The notes under the pieces are model-generated. The model did not search any database and had not been told where the DNA came from. It saw only the letters and a program-made list of their open reading frames with translations. 64,000 nucleotides of DNA from Brooklawnia propionicigenes. Lineage in GTDB: Bacteria; Actinomycetota; Actinomycetes; Propionibacteriales; Propionibacteriaceae. Shown here one piece after another: positions 18,697 through 27,749 of this stretch; the first letter of the stretch is position 1; each line of letters starts with the position of its first letter. A program made the position numbers and the translations under genes. The stretch spans positions 1-64,000 of the forward strand of contig NZ_AP028056.1 of assembly GCF_030297015.1 (NCBI RefSeq), given 5' to 3'.

Positions 18697-20274
18697 TCGG
18701 GCGGCTGACGGGAATCCGGACCCTTGTTTACGCGGAACTGGGGCGCCTGTCGATGTACCGGCTGGTGTTGTTGGCCCTCGACGCGCTCATAGTGATCGCC
18801 TTCGTCCTGGCGTTGCTGGGACTCGTCGTCCCCACGGGGGCCGAGTTGCTGGTCAGCGCCGTCGTGCTCGCGGGAGCCTGCCTGCTCACCGATCTGATCG
18901 GGCACCGATCTGATCGGGCACCGCCTGATCGGACGCCAGCTGCGCTTCGAATCGTCGCTGATCACCGCGAGCATTATGATGTTCGTGCTGCGTCCAACCA
19001 TCGAACCCATCGGCCTGGCCGGGCTCGTCATCGCGGCGGCGGTGGCCTGCGCTTCGAAGTACCTGCTCGTCTGGCGCGGACGCCACATCTTCAACCCGGC
19101 CGCTGTCGGTGCGACGGTCGTGACCATCGTCGCCACCGTGCTACCGCTGGACGCGGGTATCGGAAGTTCGGCGTGGTGGGTGGGTTCTCCGATTTTGCTT
19201 GTTCCGGTTCTCGTGCTGGGGATCATCGTCGCCTGGCGAACCGAGAAGCTCGCCGTGGTCTCGCTGTTCCTGCTGGTCGCGCTCGTAGTGACCACCATCC
19301 GGGTCGGCGTTCAGTACCAGCAGGCCGGCCTTGAGCTGAGCCTGGGGGACGCCGCCTGGCAGATGCTGAGCGCCTCCCCGTTCGTCTTCCTCGCCACCTT
19401 CATGCTGACCGAGCCGCTCACCACGGCTCCGCGGCGCTGGCAGCAACTCGTGGTGGCCGGCGTCGTGGGGCTGGCCGCAGGCTGGCCCATTCCGGTTGGC
19501 TACCTGACGCTCGGTCAAGAACGGGCACTGCTGATCGGCAATCTGGTGGCCTTCATCTTGTGCGTCCGCGGCTCGTTGCGCCTCAGCCTCACTGACCGCG
19601 GCTGGTTGACGCCGACGATTCAAGAACTCGTCTTCACCGTCGATGACCGGCTCCGTTTCGAGGCGGGACAGTACCTCGAATTGGAGGTACCGCATCCCCA
19701 TCCGGACTCCCGCGGTACTCGGCGTCCATTCAGCATCGTCTCGGCACCTGAGGACCTGCCGACACTGCGGATCGCCTACCGCGACGGCGCGCAACCACGA
19801 AGCAGCTTCAAGACCGCGCTGGCCGATGTGGAACGCGGCGGGCTGCTGCACGCCACCGGCGTGTGGGGTGACTTCCTGCTGCCCGCAGATGCGCGCCGCC
19901 CGATCCTGCTGCTGGCCGGTGGTATCGGGATCACGCCCTTCATTTCGCAGCTGCGGCACCTGGCAGCTTCCGGACAGACCCGTGACATCGTCCTGGTCTA
20001 TGTGGTCTCGGACCCCGCGATCGCCTTCCGTGACGAGATCGCGGCGACCGGCATTGCGACCGTCGTCTTCGCCCAGCAGGCTCCGGACGAGCTGCCCGCA
20101 GGCTGGACACTCGCCCCATCGGCCCGCATCGACGGCGAATCGTTGCTGGCGGCGGTGCCCGACCTGAGCTCCCGAGATGCCTACGTCTCCGGCCCGCCGC
20201 GGCTCATCGCCGACCTCACGCCGTCCCTGCGCGGCGCGCGCACACTGACGACCGACGCGTTCGCCGGCTACTGA
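18693..20274 (+). pseudogene. NqrB/RnfD-like membrane flavin reductase, frameshifted
   Basis: The gene starts with an ATG overlapping the apbE stop. It reads through one and a half membrane helices until a perfect 16-bp tandem duplication at 18891-18922 shifts the frame. Removing one copy restores a continuous protein of about 520 residues: an NqrB/RnfD-like membrane domain (with GRHIFNPAAVGA), then an FNR-type reductase module with RRPFSIVSAP for flavin and GGIGITPF for NAD(P)H. In the present form the 3' part is open from ATG 18976 (432 residues, lacking the first two helices), and the 5' frame would end at 19334 after about 140 unrelated residues. The intact protein should pass electrons from NAD(P)H through the membrane to the FMN lipoprotein. 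No 2Fe-2S motif is present. Inactivation, reversible phase variation or an assembly error are all possible. Confidence 0.85.
18891..18922 (+). repeat. 16-bp perfect tandem duplication causing the frameshift
   Basis: The unit GATCTGATCGGGCACC occurs twice with no spacer (18891-18906 and 18907-18922). A partial third copy, GCCTGATCGG, follows, which would favour slipped-strand replication. Sixteen is not a multiple of three, so the extra copy moves the reading frame of the membrane reductase by one base. Confidence 0.95.
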
Positions 20275-20329
20275 GCTGCTGGGAGTCGCTCAAGGACGAA
20301 GTGTCGGCACCGATGGCTACCATGGCCCC

Positions 20330-22168
20330 ATGCCTGATCTTTCCCCACTCGACGTGCTGCGGACCACGTTCGGGTACGACGAATTCCGGGGTGACCAGGC
20401 GCAGGTGATCGACCATGTCATCGCCGGCGGTGACGCGATCGTGTTGATGCCCACAGGAGGCGGCAAGTCGCTGTGCTACCAGATTCCGGCGATGGTGCGC
20501 ACCGGGGTGGGCGTGGTGATCTCCCCGCTGATCGCGCTGATGCACGACCAGGTCAGCGCGCTGGAGAGCCTCGGCGTACGCGCCGGATTCCTCAACTCCA
20601 CCCAGAGCTACGACGAGCAGCGGGCCACCGAGCAGCGCGCGCTCAACGGCGAGCTCGACCTGCTGTACCTCGCCCCCGAACGCCTCGACCTGCCGCGAAC
20701 CCGGGAGTTCTTCGACCGGCTCGCGATCTCGCTCTTCGCCATCGACGAGGCGCACTGCGTCTCCCAGTGGGGCCACGACTTTCGTCCGGAGTACCTGAAG
20801 CTGTCGGTGCTGGGCGAACGCTGGCCCGGCGTGCCGCGAATCGCGCTGACCGCGACCGCCACCACCGCCACCCGTCACGAGATCGCCGAACGGCTCGGCC
20901 TGCAACAAGCCCGCACCTTCGTGGCCAGCTTCGACCGCCCCAACATCAGCTACCGCATCGAGACCAAGCAGCAACCGCTGAAACAGCTGATCTCGCTGAT
21001 CCGCGCCGAGCACGTTGGCGATGCCGGCATCGTCTACTGCCTCAGCCGCAAGTCGGTCGAGGCGACCGCAGCGGCCCTGGTCAGGGAGGGGATCGAGGCG
21101 CTGCCGTACCATGCCGGGCTTCCGGGGCCGGTACGTTCGGCCAATCAGTCCCGGTTCTTGCGCGACGACGGCGTGGTGATGGTGGCGACCATCGCCTTCG
21201 GGATGGGAATCGACAAGCCCGATGTCCGCTTCGTCGCCCATCTCGACCTGCCGCGCAGCATCGAGGGGTACTACCAGGAGACCGGGCGGGCCGGACGCGA
21301 CGGCCTGCCGGCGACCGCGTGGATGGCCTACGGGATGGCCGACATCGTGCAGCAGCGTCAGTTGATCGAGGGTTCGGACGGCGATTCCGCGCACAAGCGC
21401 CTGCTCGGCCAGCACCTGGACGCGATGCTCGGGCTGTGCGAGACGCTGCGCTGCCGTCGTCAACTGATGCTGGAGTACTTCGGTGAAGCCAGTGAGCCAT
21501 GCGGCAACTGCGACACCTGCCTGGATCCGCCCACACCCTGGGACGGCACCGTCGCCACTCAGAAACTGCTGTCCACCGTGGTGCGGCTCAAGCGCGAACG
21601 CAATCAGCGCTTCGGTGCCGGCCAGCTCATCGATATCCTGCTGGGCAGGCGGACACCACGCGTCGAACAGTGGCATCACGACCAGTTGAGCACCTTCGGG
21701 ATCGGCACCGAACTCACCGATCTGCAGTGGCGGGCCATGGTGCGTCAGCTGCTGGCCGCCGGACTGCTCGGCGTCTCCGCCGATGGACACCAGACCCTGG
21801 AGCCTACCCAGGCCTCGTGGGCGGTGCTGCGCGGGCAGCGCTCCGTCGCGCTGCGACACGATGCGATCACCCGTGCAGGAGCTGCGAAGAAGCGCAAGGA
21901 CAGCACCAGAACCGGCTCACGAGCATCGGCGGTCGACGACCTGGTGGCCGGAGATCGGGAACTGTTCGAACAGCTGCGCGCCTGGCGGGCCGAAACGGCG
22001 CGAGCAGCGTCCGTTCCGGCGTATGTGGTCTTTCCCGATGCCACGCTGGCGGCGATCGCACAACGCCGTCCCGACTCGTTGGACGGACTGTTCGCCATCA
22101 GCGGCGTAGGTGCCAAGAAGCTGGAATCCTACGGCGAGGCCGTCCTGCAAGTGATCAGTGCAGGCTGA
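20330..22168 (+). CDS. recQ: ATP-dependent DNA helicase RecQ
   Basis: RecQ unwinds DNA 3' to 5' in recombination and repair. The 612-residue length is typical. Residues 10-210 are the first RecA-like domain with PTGGGKS (41-47) as Walker A and DEAH (139-142) as Walker B. The second RecA domain contains GRAGRDGLP near residue 325. A zinc site (CRRQ, CGNCDTC around 380-405), a winged-helix RQC region and a C-terminal HRDC domain (about 535-605) follow. The start ATG 20330 lies 6 nt after a TACCAT box (20318-20323), so the message is probably leaderless. It is on the same strand as the redox cassette but separated by 55 bp, and appears to have its own promoter. Confidence 0.95.
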   Translation: MPDLSPLDVLRTTFGYDEFRGDQAQVIDHVIAGGDAIVLMPTGGGKSLCYQIPAMVRTGVGVVISPLIALMHDQVSALESLGVRAGFLNSTQSYDEQRATEQRALNGELDLLYLAPERLDLPRTREFFDRLAISLFAIDEAHCVSQWGHDFRPEYLKLSVLGERWPGVPRIALTATATTATRHEIAERLGLQQARTFVASFDRPNISYRIETKQQPLKQLISLIRAEHVGDAGIVYCLSRKSVEATAAALVREGIEALPYHAGLPGPVRSANQSRFLRDDGVVMVATIAFGMGIDKPDVRFVAHLDLPRSIEGYYQETGRAGRDGLPATAWMAYGMADIVQQRQLIEGSDGDSAHKRLLGQHLDAMLGLCETLRCRRQLMLEYFGEASEPCGNCDTCLDPPTPWDGTVATQKLLSTVVRLKRERNQRFGAGQLIDILLGRRTPRVEQWHHDQLSTFGIGTELTDLQWRAMVRQLLAAGLLGVSADGHQTLEPTQASWAVLRGQRSVALRHDAITRAGAAKKRKDSTRTGSRASAVDDLVAGDRELFEQLRAWRAETARAASVPAYVVFPDATLAAIAQRRPDSLDGLFAISGVGAKKLESYGEAVLQVISAG

Positions 22169-22218
22169 GACTTGCCGATCCGGCTCGAATCGCCACGGCC
22201 CTGCGACATACTGAGGCG

Positions 22219-23085
22219 ATGACCACGAACAAACCCAAGCTGCTCGCGCCACTGCTGCGCTGCCCGAACGGTCCGGTCGATGCCCGCGATTTCAACCCGG
22301 ATGCCAAGCCCGGATACCCCAATGGCAAGGACAAGGACGGCGACGACCTGCGCACCGAACTCGAGCCGCTGCTCGACGACCTGCAGGAGCGCCTGTTCGC
22401 CGCCGGCACCAGAAGTCCCCAGGCCCCGCGGGTGCTGCTCATTCTGCAAGGCCTCGACACTGCGGGCAAGGGCGGCACGATCCGGCACGTCATCGGCATG
22501 ATGGATCCGCAAGGGGTCCACATTCACTCCTTCAAGAGGCCGACCGCCGAAGAACTGGCCCACGATTTCTTGTGGCGCATCGAGCGGGAACTGCCACGTA
22601 GCGGTCAGGTGGGCATCTTCGACCGCTCGCATTACGAGGACGTGCTCATCCAGCGCGTCGACCATCTCGCCCCGCCCGAGGAGATCGAGCGCCGCTACGG
22701 GGCCATCAATGATTTCGAGGCCAAGCTGATCGCTTCGGGCACCGTGATCGTCAAGTGCTTTCTCACCATCTCCCGGGGTGAGCAGAAGCAGCGTCTGGCC
22801 GAACGACTGACCAATCCCGAGAAGTACTACAAGTACAACCCGGGCGATCTCGACGTCGCCTTGAAGTGGGAGTCCTACATGGACGCCTACTCGATCGCGC
22901 TGACCCGATGCAATACGGACGCAGCCCCCTGGTTCGTGGTGCCGGCCAACCGTAAGTGGTACCGCAACTGGGCAATCACGAATCTGATCATCGAGGCGCT
23001 CGGCAGCCTGAACCTCGGCTGGCCGGCGGCCAACTTCGACGTGAAAGCCGAACGCCAGCGGCTGGAGGCCCTGCCGTCGAAGTAG
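22219..23085 (+). CDS. ppk2: Polyphosphate kinase 2 family protein
   Basis: PPK2 enzymes move phosphate between polyphosphate and nucleotides. The 288-residue protein has a single PPK2 domain with Walker A QGLDTAGKGG (77-86), Walker B IFDRSHYED (133-141) and the lid region RLTNPEKYYKYNPGD. The domain architecture is the short one-domain kind that usually makes NDP or NTP from polyphosphate. Class (I, II or III) cannot be settled without comparison, but the sequence resembles actinobacterial PPK2 proteins that phosphorylate AMP or ADP. The ATG at 22219 is 6 nt after CATACT and also has GAGG nearby. It follows recQ by 50 bp and precedes the dehydrogenase by 114 bp. Polyphosphate use fits energy and phosphate storage. 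Confidence 0.92.
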   Translation: MTTNKPKLLAPLLRCPNGPVDARDFNPDAKPGYPNGKDKDGDDLRTELEPLLDDLQERLFAAGTRSPQAPRVLLILQGLDTAGKGGTIRHVIGMMDPQGVHIHSFKRPTAEELAHDFLWRIERELPRSGQVGIFDRSHYEDVLIQRVDHLAPPEEIERRYGAINDFEAKLIASGTVIVKCFLTISRGEQKQRLAERLTNPEKYYKYNPGDLDVALKWESYMDAYSIALTRCNTDAAPWFVVPANRKWYRNWAITNLIIEALGSLNLGWPAANFDVKAERQRLEALPSK

Positions 23086-23199
23086 CCCGACCCCACCCCT
23101 CCCGGCGGTCGTCGCCTCCGGACAAGCGGATAGGCTACCTGATAGAAGGCCTTGCTCCGCCGGGCGGGGTCCACTGCCCCGAGGAGGACAAGGACGGAT

Positions 23200-24171
23200 A
23201 TGACGTACGACGTTGTGAAGATCGGGATCGTGGGAATGGGTCATGTGGGCCCACATGCTGCGAGTGCTCTCATCAACTGGGGCGTCGCGGATGTGATCTA
23301 CGTCAGCGACATCGACGAGAAGAAGGCCCAGGCCGAGCAGCTGGATCTGATGGACTCGACGGCGTTCCTGCCCCGGCCGACACGAGTGATCAGCGTCGGT
23401 GCCGACTACGAGGTCCTTGCTCGCGCCGACGTCATCATCAATGCCGCCGGTGACATCACCAAGGTGGCCACCAACCGGGACGGCGAGCTCTACGGAACGA
23501 CCGACATCGCGCGAACCTTCGTCGGGAGGATCGCCGCAGCGGGGTTCGAGGGCTTCTGGATCAACGTCTCGAATCCCTGCGACGTGGTGACGCGGCTCGT
23601 CCACGAGCTGTCCGGGCTGCCCTCCAATCACGTCCTCGGCACGGGCACCTCACTGGATTCGGCGCGGCTGCGGCGCGCCATCTCCCAACGAACCGGTCTG
23701 TCCATCCAGTCCATCGACGCCTACATGCTCGGTGAGCACGGCGCAAGCGAGGTTGCCGCGTTCTCCCAGGTGTCCATCGCGGGTAAGCCGTTGGCCGAAC
23801 TGGCCGTCGAACGGCCGGGACGATTCGGCTTCAGCGGGGACGACGTGGAGCGCGACGGGCTCAACGGCGGCTACGACATCTACAACACCAAGCACTGCAC
23901 CGAATACGGCATCGGCGCCGCGGCTGCGCGGCTCGCCGCCGCCATCGTCCGCGGGGAGCGGACGGTACTGCCTGCGTCGGTGTACCTGTGCGGGCAGTAC
24001 GGCCAGTCCGGCTTCTACATCTCGACACCAGCCGTGATCGGGGCCGACGGTGTCGAGGACATCTACGAGCTTCGTCTCACCGACACCGAGCGCGAACGCT
24101 TCCTCGCCTCGTGCGACAAGGTGAAGCACAACTACGAACTGGTTCGCGACCACGCCGCTCGCGCGTCCTGA
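23200..24171 (+). CDS. L-2-hydroxyacid dehydrogenase (LDH/MDH superfamily, HicDH-like)
   Basis: The 323-residue protein is an NAD-dependent L-2-hydroxyacid dehydrogenase. GIVGMGHVGPHAA is the Rossmann loop, NVSNPCDVV and TGTSLDSARLRR hold the substrate-side Asp and Arg, and GEHGASEVAAFS has the catalytic His. Two differences from ordinary lactate dehydrogenase stand out: the Asp of GEHGDS is Ala, and the mobile loop reads GDITKVATNRDGE instead of QKPGETR. These changes, and the overall pattern, resemble L-2-hydroxyisocaproate dehydrogenase, which prefers bulky 2-oxoacids. The start at 23200 follows GAGGAGG; an upstream in-frame start at 23152 lacks support. The convergent aminotransferase could supply 2-oxoacids, but this link is speculative. 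Lactate remains a possible substrate. Confidence 0.82.
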   Translation: MTYDVVKIGIVGMGHVGPHAASALINWGVADVIYVSDIDEKKAQAEQLDLMDSTAFLPRPTRVISVGADYEVLARADVIINAAGDITKVATNRDGELYGTTDIARTFVGRIAAAGFEGFWINVSNPCDVVTRLVHELSGLPSNHVLGTGTSLDSARLRRAISQRTGLSIQSIDAYMLGEHGASEVAAFSQVSIAGKPLAELAVERPGRFGFSGDDVERDGLNGGYDIYNTKHCTEYGIGAAAARLAAAIVRGERTVLPASVYLCGQYGQSGFYISTPAVIGADGVEDIYELRLTDTERERFLASCDKVKHNYELVRDHAARAS

Positions 24172-24198
24172 CCGGGCCGCGCCGCACCGCCACCAGGC

Positions 24199-25428
24199 TC
24201 AGAGCCCCGCCAGCCGGGACGCAGCCTCACGCAGCACGTCCTCACGCTTGCAGAACGCGAAACGCAGCAGCGAACGGTACTGCGCAACGTGCTCGGGCTG
24301 CACGAAAGCCGAAACCGGCACCCCGACCACACCCACCAGCTCGGGCAACCGACGGGCCAACTGGGTGGCGTCCTCGAAGCCCACCGCTGCGGTGTCGACC
24401 AGCACGTAGTAGGCCCCCGCGGGTGAGAACACCTGGAAACCGGCCTGCTGCAGCCCGTCGATGAGAATGGTGCGTTTGCGCTGCAGATTCGAGGCGATGG
24501 ACGCGTAGAAGTCGTCCCCCAACCGCAGGCCGGTCGCAATCGCCGGTTGGAAAGGCGCCCCATTGACGAAGGTCAGGTACTGCTTGACCGTCAGGATGGC
24601 GGTGATGACGTCGGCGGGGGCCACCACCCAGCCGATCTTCCAGCCCGTGGTCGAGAACGTCTTGCCGGCCGATGAGATCGTGATGGTGCGCTCGGTCGCG
24701 CCCGGAAAGGTGGCGACAGGAATGTGGCGGGCACCATCGAAGACCAGATGCTCGTAGACCTCGTCGGTCACGATGAACGCGTTGTGCCGATGTGCCAGGT
24801 CGACGATGTGCTGCAGGGTCTCAGCGGGAAACACTGCACCGGTCGGGTTGTTCGGGTCATTGACGATGATCAACCGGGTCTTGTCGGTGACCACCGTGTC
24901 GAACTCGTCCAGATCGGGCTGAAAATCCGGTGCCCGCAGCGCCACGGTGACGTGCCTGCCGCCGGCCAGACCGATGACCGCGGCATAGGCATCGTAGAAG
25001 GGCTCAAAGGTGACCACCTCGTCGCCCGGTTCCACCAGCGCCAGGACGGTGGCGGCAATGGCCTCGGTTGCCCCGGCGGTGACCAGGATCTCGGTGCCCG
25101 GATCGGCCTCCAGACCATAGAAGCGCTGCTGGTGCTCGCCGATCGCCGCACGTAGGTCGGGTTCGCCGCGGCCGGGGGAGTACTGGTTGATGCCGGCGTC
25201 GATGGCTGCCTTCGCCGCGTCCAGCACCTGTTGGGGGCCGTCCTCGTCCGGGAATCCCTGACCCAGGTTGATGGCGCCGAGTTGCCTGGCCAGCATGGTC
25301 ATCTCGGTGAAGATGGTGGTGGACAGGCGACCGTCTGTGCCGAGCAATCCGGCGTAGGCAGCGGTCCGCTGCCAGGGACCGGCGAGGTCGGGTTGGACGC
25401 TGAGACTCGATGACAATGGGCTGGACAT
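24199..25428 (-). CDS. Class I/II PLP-dependent aminotransferase
   Basis: This 409-residue fold-type I aminotransferase has INLGQGFPDEDGP near residue 53, VNDPNNPTGAVF near residue 190 and the PLP lysine in SSAGKTFSTTGWKIGW near residue 255. It is most like the kynurenine/methionine aminotransferase (YbdL) and actinobacterial DapC group, so the amino donor could be methionine, an aromatic amino acid or N-succinyl-diaminopimelate. The start at 25428 is chosen because it follows AGAGGAAT and gives the normal N-terminus; an upstream in-frame start at 25497 would add 23 residues that overlap the metQ remnant. It is divergent from the methionine importer region, which would fit a methionine link, but the exact substrate is not readable. 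Confidence 0.88.
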   Translation of the reverse strand: MSSPLSSSLSVQPDLAGPWQRTAAYAGLLGTDGRLSTTIFTEMTMLARQLGAINLGQGFPDEDGPQQVLDAAKAAIDAGINQYSPGRGEPDLRAAIGEHQQRFYGLEADPGTEILVTAGATEAIAATVLALVEPGDEVVTFEPFYDAYAAVIGLAGGRHVTVALRAPDFQPDLDEFDTVVTDKTRLIIVNDPNNPTGAVFPAETLQHIVDLAHRHNAFIVTDEVYEHLVFDGARHIPVATFPGATERTITISSAGKTFSTTGWKIGWVVAPADVITAILTVKQYLTFVNGAPFQPAIATGLRLGDDFYASIASNLQRKRTILIDGLQQAGFQVFSPAGAYYVLVDTAAVGFEDATQLARRLPELVGVVGVPVSAFVQPEHVAQYRSLLRFAFCKREDVLREAASRLAGL

Positions 25429-25487
25429 GATTCCTCTGATCGGTTCCGGCAAGTCTATCGAGGCCGGGCAGGCATCAGCACACCCGT

Positions 25488-25940
25488 CGGCGCGCACTCG
25501 TCCTGCAGTCCGCCGGACTGATCACGCTCAAGGACGGCGGCAACGCGCTGTCGACTCCGGCCGATATCGACGAAGGTGCATCGCGGGTGACGGTGGTTCC
25601 GGTGGATGCGAACCAGACCGCGGTCCAGCTCCGGTCGTTGGATGGCGCGGTCATCAACAACAACTTCGCCGCCGATGCGAACCTGGATCCGACCAGCGCG
25701 ATCTACTCCGACCTGCAGGATCTCAAGGCCGCCGAGCCCTACATCAACGTCTGGGTGGTCCGCAGGGAAGACGTGGACGACGCCACGCTGAACAGGTTGG
25801 TCGAGATCTACCATGATCCCTCGGTGATCGGCGCTCTGCTCGACGAGAACAAGGGCACCGCGGTTGCGGTGGACAAGACGCCCCAGGAGCTCCAGGACAT
25901 CCTGACCGGTCTCGAAGACCTCATCCGCAGCCAGGGCTGA
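25488..25940 (+). pseudogene. metQ: 5'-truncated MetQ methionine-binding protein remnant
   Basis: The translation from 25488 matches the C-terminal half of NlpA/MetQ lipoproteins: RALVLQSAGLITLKDG, then a DGAVINNNFAADANL segment and the final AAEPYINVWVVR...LVEIYHDPSV pattern. About 150 residues remain of the usual 270-290. The signal peptide, lipobox and first lobe are missing. An in-frame TGA at 25437-25439 closes the frame upstream, and no ATG or GTG with a ribosome-binding site lies before the homologous region; the first GTG codons (25587) are internal. The break falls just after the start of the divergent aminotransferase, as if a deletion joined the two. metN and metI downstream are intact, so import would need another binding protein. 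Confidence 0.85.
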
Positions 25941-25984
25941 TCGTCGCACCGCCTACCTAGACAGGAAGAAGGTATCGGACACTG

Positions 25985-27055
25985 ATGGGAGCCACCGTTT
26001 CCCTGCGCGGGGTCACCAAGGACTTCGACACACCGGGTGGATCGATCCGCGCGGTCGACAATGTATCGCTGGACATCGGATCCGGAGAAGTCTTCGGCAT
26101 CATCGGCTACTCGGGTGCCGGGAAGTCGACCTTGGTCCGCTTGATCAATGGCCTGGAGACCCCGACGTCGGGAAGCGTGGCGATCGATGGGCAGGTGATC
26201 ACCGGGCTGCCCGAGCGCAGACTGCGTCCGGTCCGCGCCGGGATCGGGTTCGTTTTCCAGCAGTTCAATCTGTTGTCCTCGCGGACCGTCGCCGGCAATG
26301 TGGGCTTCCCGCTGCGGGTAGCAGGCGTTGACAAACGCGCCCGAGAACGCCGAGTCGCTGAACTCCTCGATTTCGTCGGCCTGGCTGACAAGGCCCAGCA
26401 GTACCCTGATCAGCTGTCAGGTGGCCAGAAGCAACGGGTGGGCATCGCCCGTGCTCTGGCCACCAAGCCCAGCCTGCTGCTGGCCGACGAAGCCACCAGC
26501 GCGCTCGACCCCGAGACCACTCGTGATGTGCTCGACCTGCTGCGCCGCGCCAACGACAGACTCGGGGTGACCATCGCGGTGATCACCCACGAGATGTCGG
26601 TGGTGTCCTATTTGTGTAGCCGGGTCGCGGTCATGGAGATGGGTCACGTCGTCGAGACCGGTCCGGTCTACGACGTCTTCGCCGATCCCCAGCGTCCGGT
26701 GACCCGGCGTTTCGTGGGCACCGCGCTGCATGACCGGCCGCGGGCCGATGTCGTGGCGAGATTGCGCCAACGGCACTCGGGACGCATCGTCACGGTGGCG
26801 GTCACCGACCAGAACGGCTCGTCGACGCTGCTCACCGAACGACTGCGCCACTACGGTGTCGACGGAGCCGTCATCCACGGCGGTATCACCGAGATCGACT
26901 CGCGCCCGCTGGGCGCGTTGACCGTCGAATTGGTGGGCCTGGATTCGGCCATCGAGGAGCTGCTGAGCGACCTCCGCCGGCATACCGACGTCGTGGACCA
27001 TGGCACCGCGCAGAACCCTATCGACAGCACCGATGAGGATGGAGACCCACGATGA
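25985..27055 (+). CDS. metN: Methionine ABC importer ATP-binding protein MetN
   Basis: MetN powers methionine import with MetI. The 356-residue protein has Walker A GYSGAGKST near residue 42, the signature LSGGQKQRVGIARAL near residue 145 and LLADEATSALDP as Walker B. After residue 265 comes the NIL (ACT-like) domain that binds methionine and shuts the transporter when the cell has enough. The start follows AGGAAGAAGG at somewhat long spacing. It overlaps metI by 4 bp (ATGA). A TACCTAGAC sequence about 30 bp upstream could be a -10 box. The cognate metQ directly upstream is truncated, so the complex may borrow another binding protein or be inactive. Confidence 0.94.
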   Translation: MGATVSLRGVTKDFDTPGGSIRAVDNVSLDIGSGEVFGIIGYSGAGKSTLVRLINGLETPTSGSVAIDGQVITGLPERRLRPVRAGIGFVFQQFNLLSSRTVAGNVGFPLRVAGVDKRARERRVAELLDFVGLADKAQQYPDQLSGGQKQRVGIARALATKPSLLLADEATSALDPETTRDVLDLLRRANDRLGVTIAVITHEMSVVSYLCSRVAVMEMGHVVETGPVYDVFADPQRPVTRRFVGTALHDRPRADVVARLRQRHSGRIVTVAVTDQNGSSTLLTERLRHYGVDGAVIHGGITEIDSRPLGALTVELVGLDSAIEELLSDLRRHTDVVDHGTAQNPIDSTDEDGDPR

Positions 27056-27714
27056 CCTCCGGAAGCCAAAGCCTGTGGCCCGTCTTGTTCGAGGCCTTGG
27101 GACAAACCCTGCAGATGGTCTTCGTGACGCTGGGCATCGGCGGTCTGGCCGGTCTGCTACTCGGTCTGGGGCTGTACACCACGCGGCAGGGCAATCTGCT
27201 GTCGAATCGGCCCGTCTACTTCGTGCTCAACCTGATCGTCAACATCATCCGGCCGATTCCGTTCATCATTTTTATCTCCGCGATGCTCCCGCTGACCATC
27301 AAGGTGACCGGGACGAGCTTCGGCCCGACCGCGGCCATCTTCCCGATGAGCATCATGGCCACCGTTGCCACCTCCCGGATCGTGGAGCAGAACATCGTCG
27401 CACTCGACCCGGGGCTGATCGAAGCAGCCCGCGCGATGGGTGCGAGCCCGCTGCGCATCATCGCTACGGTGATCATCCCCGAAGCGCTCGGCCCGCTGAT
27501 CCTCGGCTACACCTTCTTGTTCGTCGGCATCACCGACATGTCCGCGATGGCCGGGGCAGTGGCAGGCGGTGGCCTGGGCGATTTCGCGATCGTCTACGGC
27601 TACCAGCGCTACAACTTCGTCGTCACCTGGATTGCGGTGGGCGTCATCATCGTGGTCGTCCAGCTTGCCCAGCTCGTCGGCAACATCCTCGCCCGCCGGG
27701 TACTGCGCCGCTGA
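27052..27714 (+). CDS. metI: Methionine ABC importer permease MetI
   Basis: The 220-residue inner-membrane protein has five hydrophobic segments and the binding-protein-dependent permease motif: EAARAMGASPLRIIATVIIPEALGPL near residue 135 is the EAA loop that docks on MetN. Length and sequence match MetI. It starts inside the last codons of metN (4-bp overlap) and is the last gene of the operon; the FAD oxidase converges 35 bp downstream. Substrate assignment to methionine rests on the NIL domain of MetN and the metQ remnant; D- and L-methionine or related amino acids are possible. Five helices with a periplasmic N-terminus agree with known MetI topology. Confidence 0.93.
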   Translation: MTSGSQSLWPVLFEALGQTLQMVFVTLGIGGLAGLLLGLGLYTTRQGNLLSNRPVYFVLNLIVNIIRPIPFIIFISAMLPLTIKVTGTSFGPTAAIFPMSIMATVATSRIVEQNIVALDPGLIEAARAMGASPLRIIATVIIPEALGPLILGYTFLFVGITDMSAMAGAVAGGGLGDFAIVYGYQRYNFVVTWIAVGVIIVVVQLAQLVGNILARRVLRR

Positions 27715-27749
27715 GCCGCCAGCAGCGCGGGATCACGGTGTGCGGACGA

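Noticed and set aside
18693-19334. Five-prime half of the broken reductase as a separate gene
   Set aside because: Only about 72 residues match the family; the rest is frameshifted and antisense-like.
25587-25940. Small complete gene starting at GTG 25587
   Set aside because: Homology to MetQ continues upstream of that codon, so the GTG is internal and the gene is a remnant.
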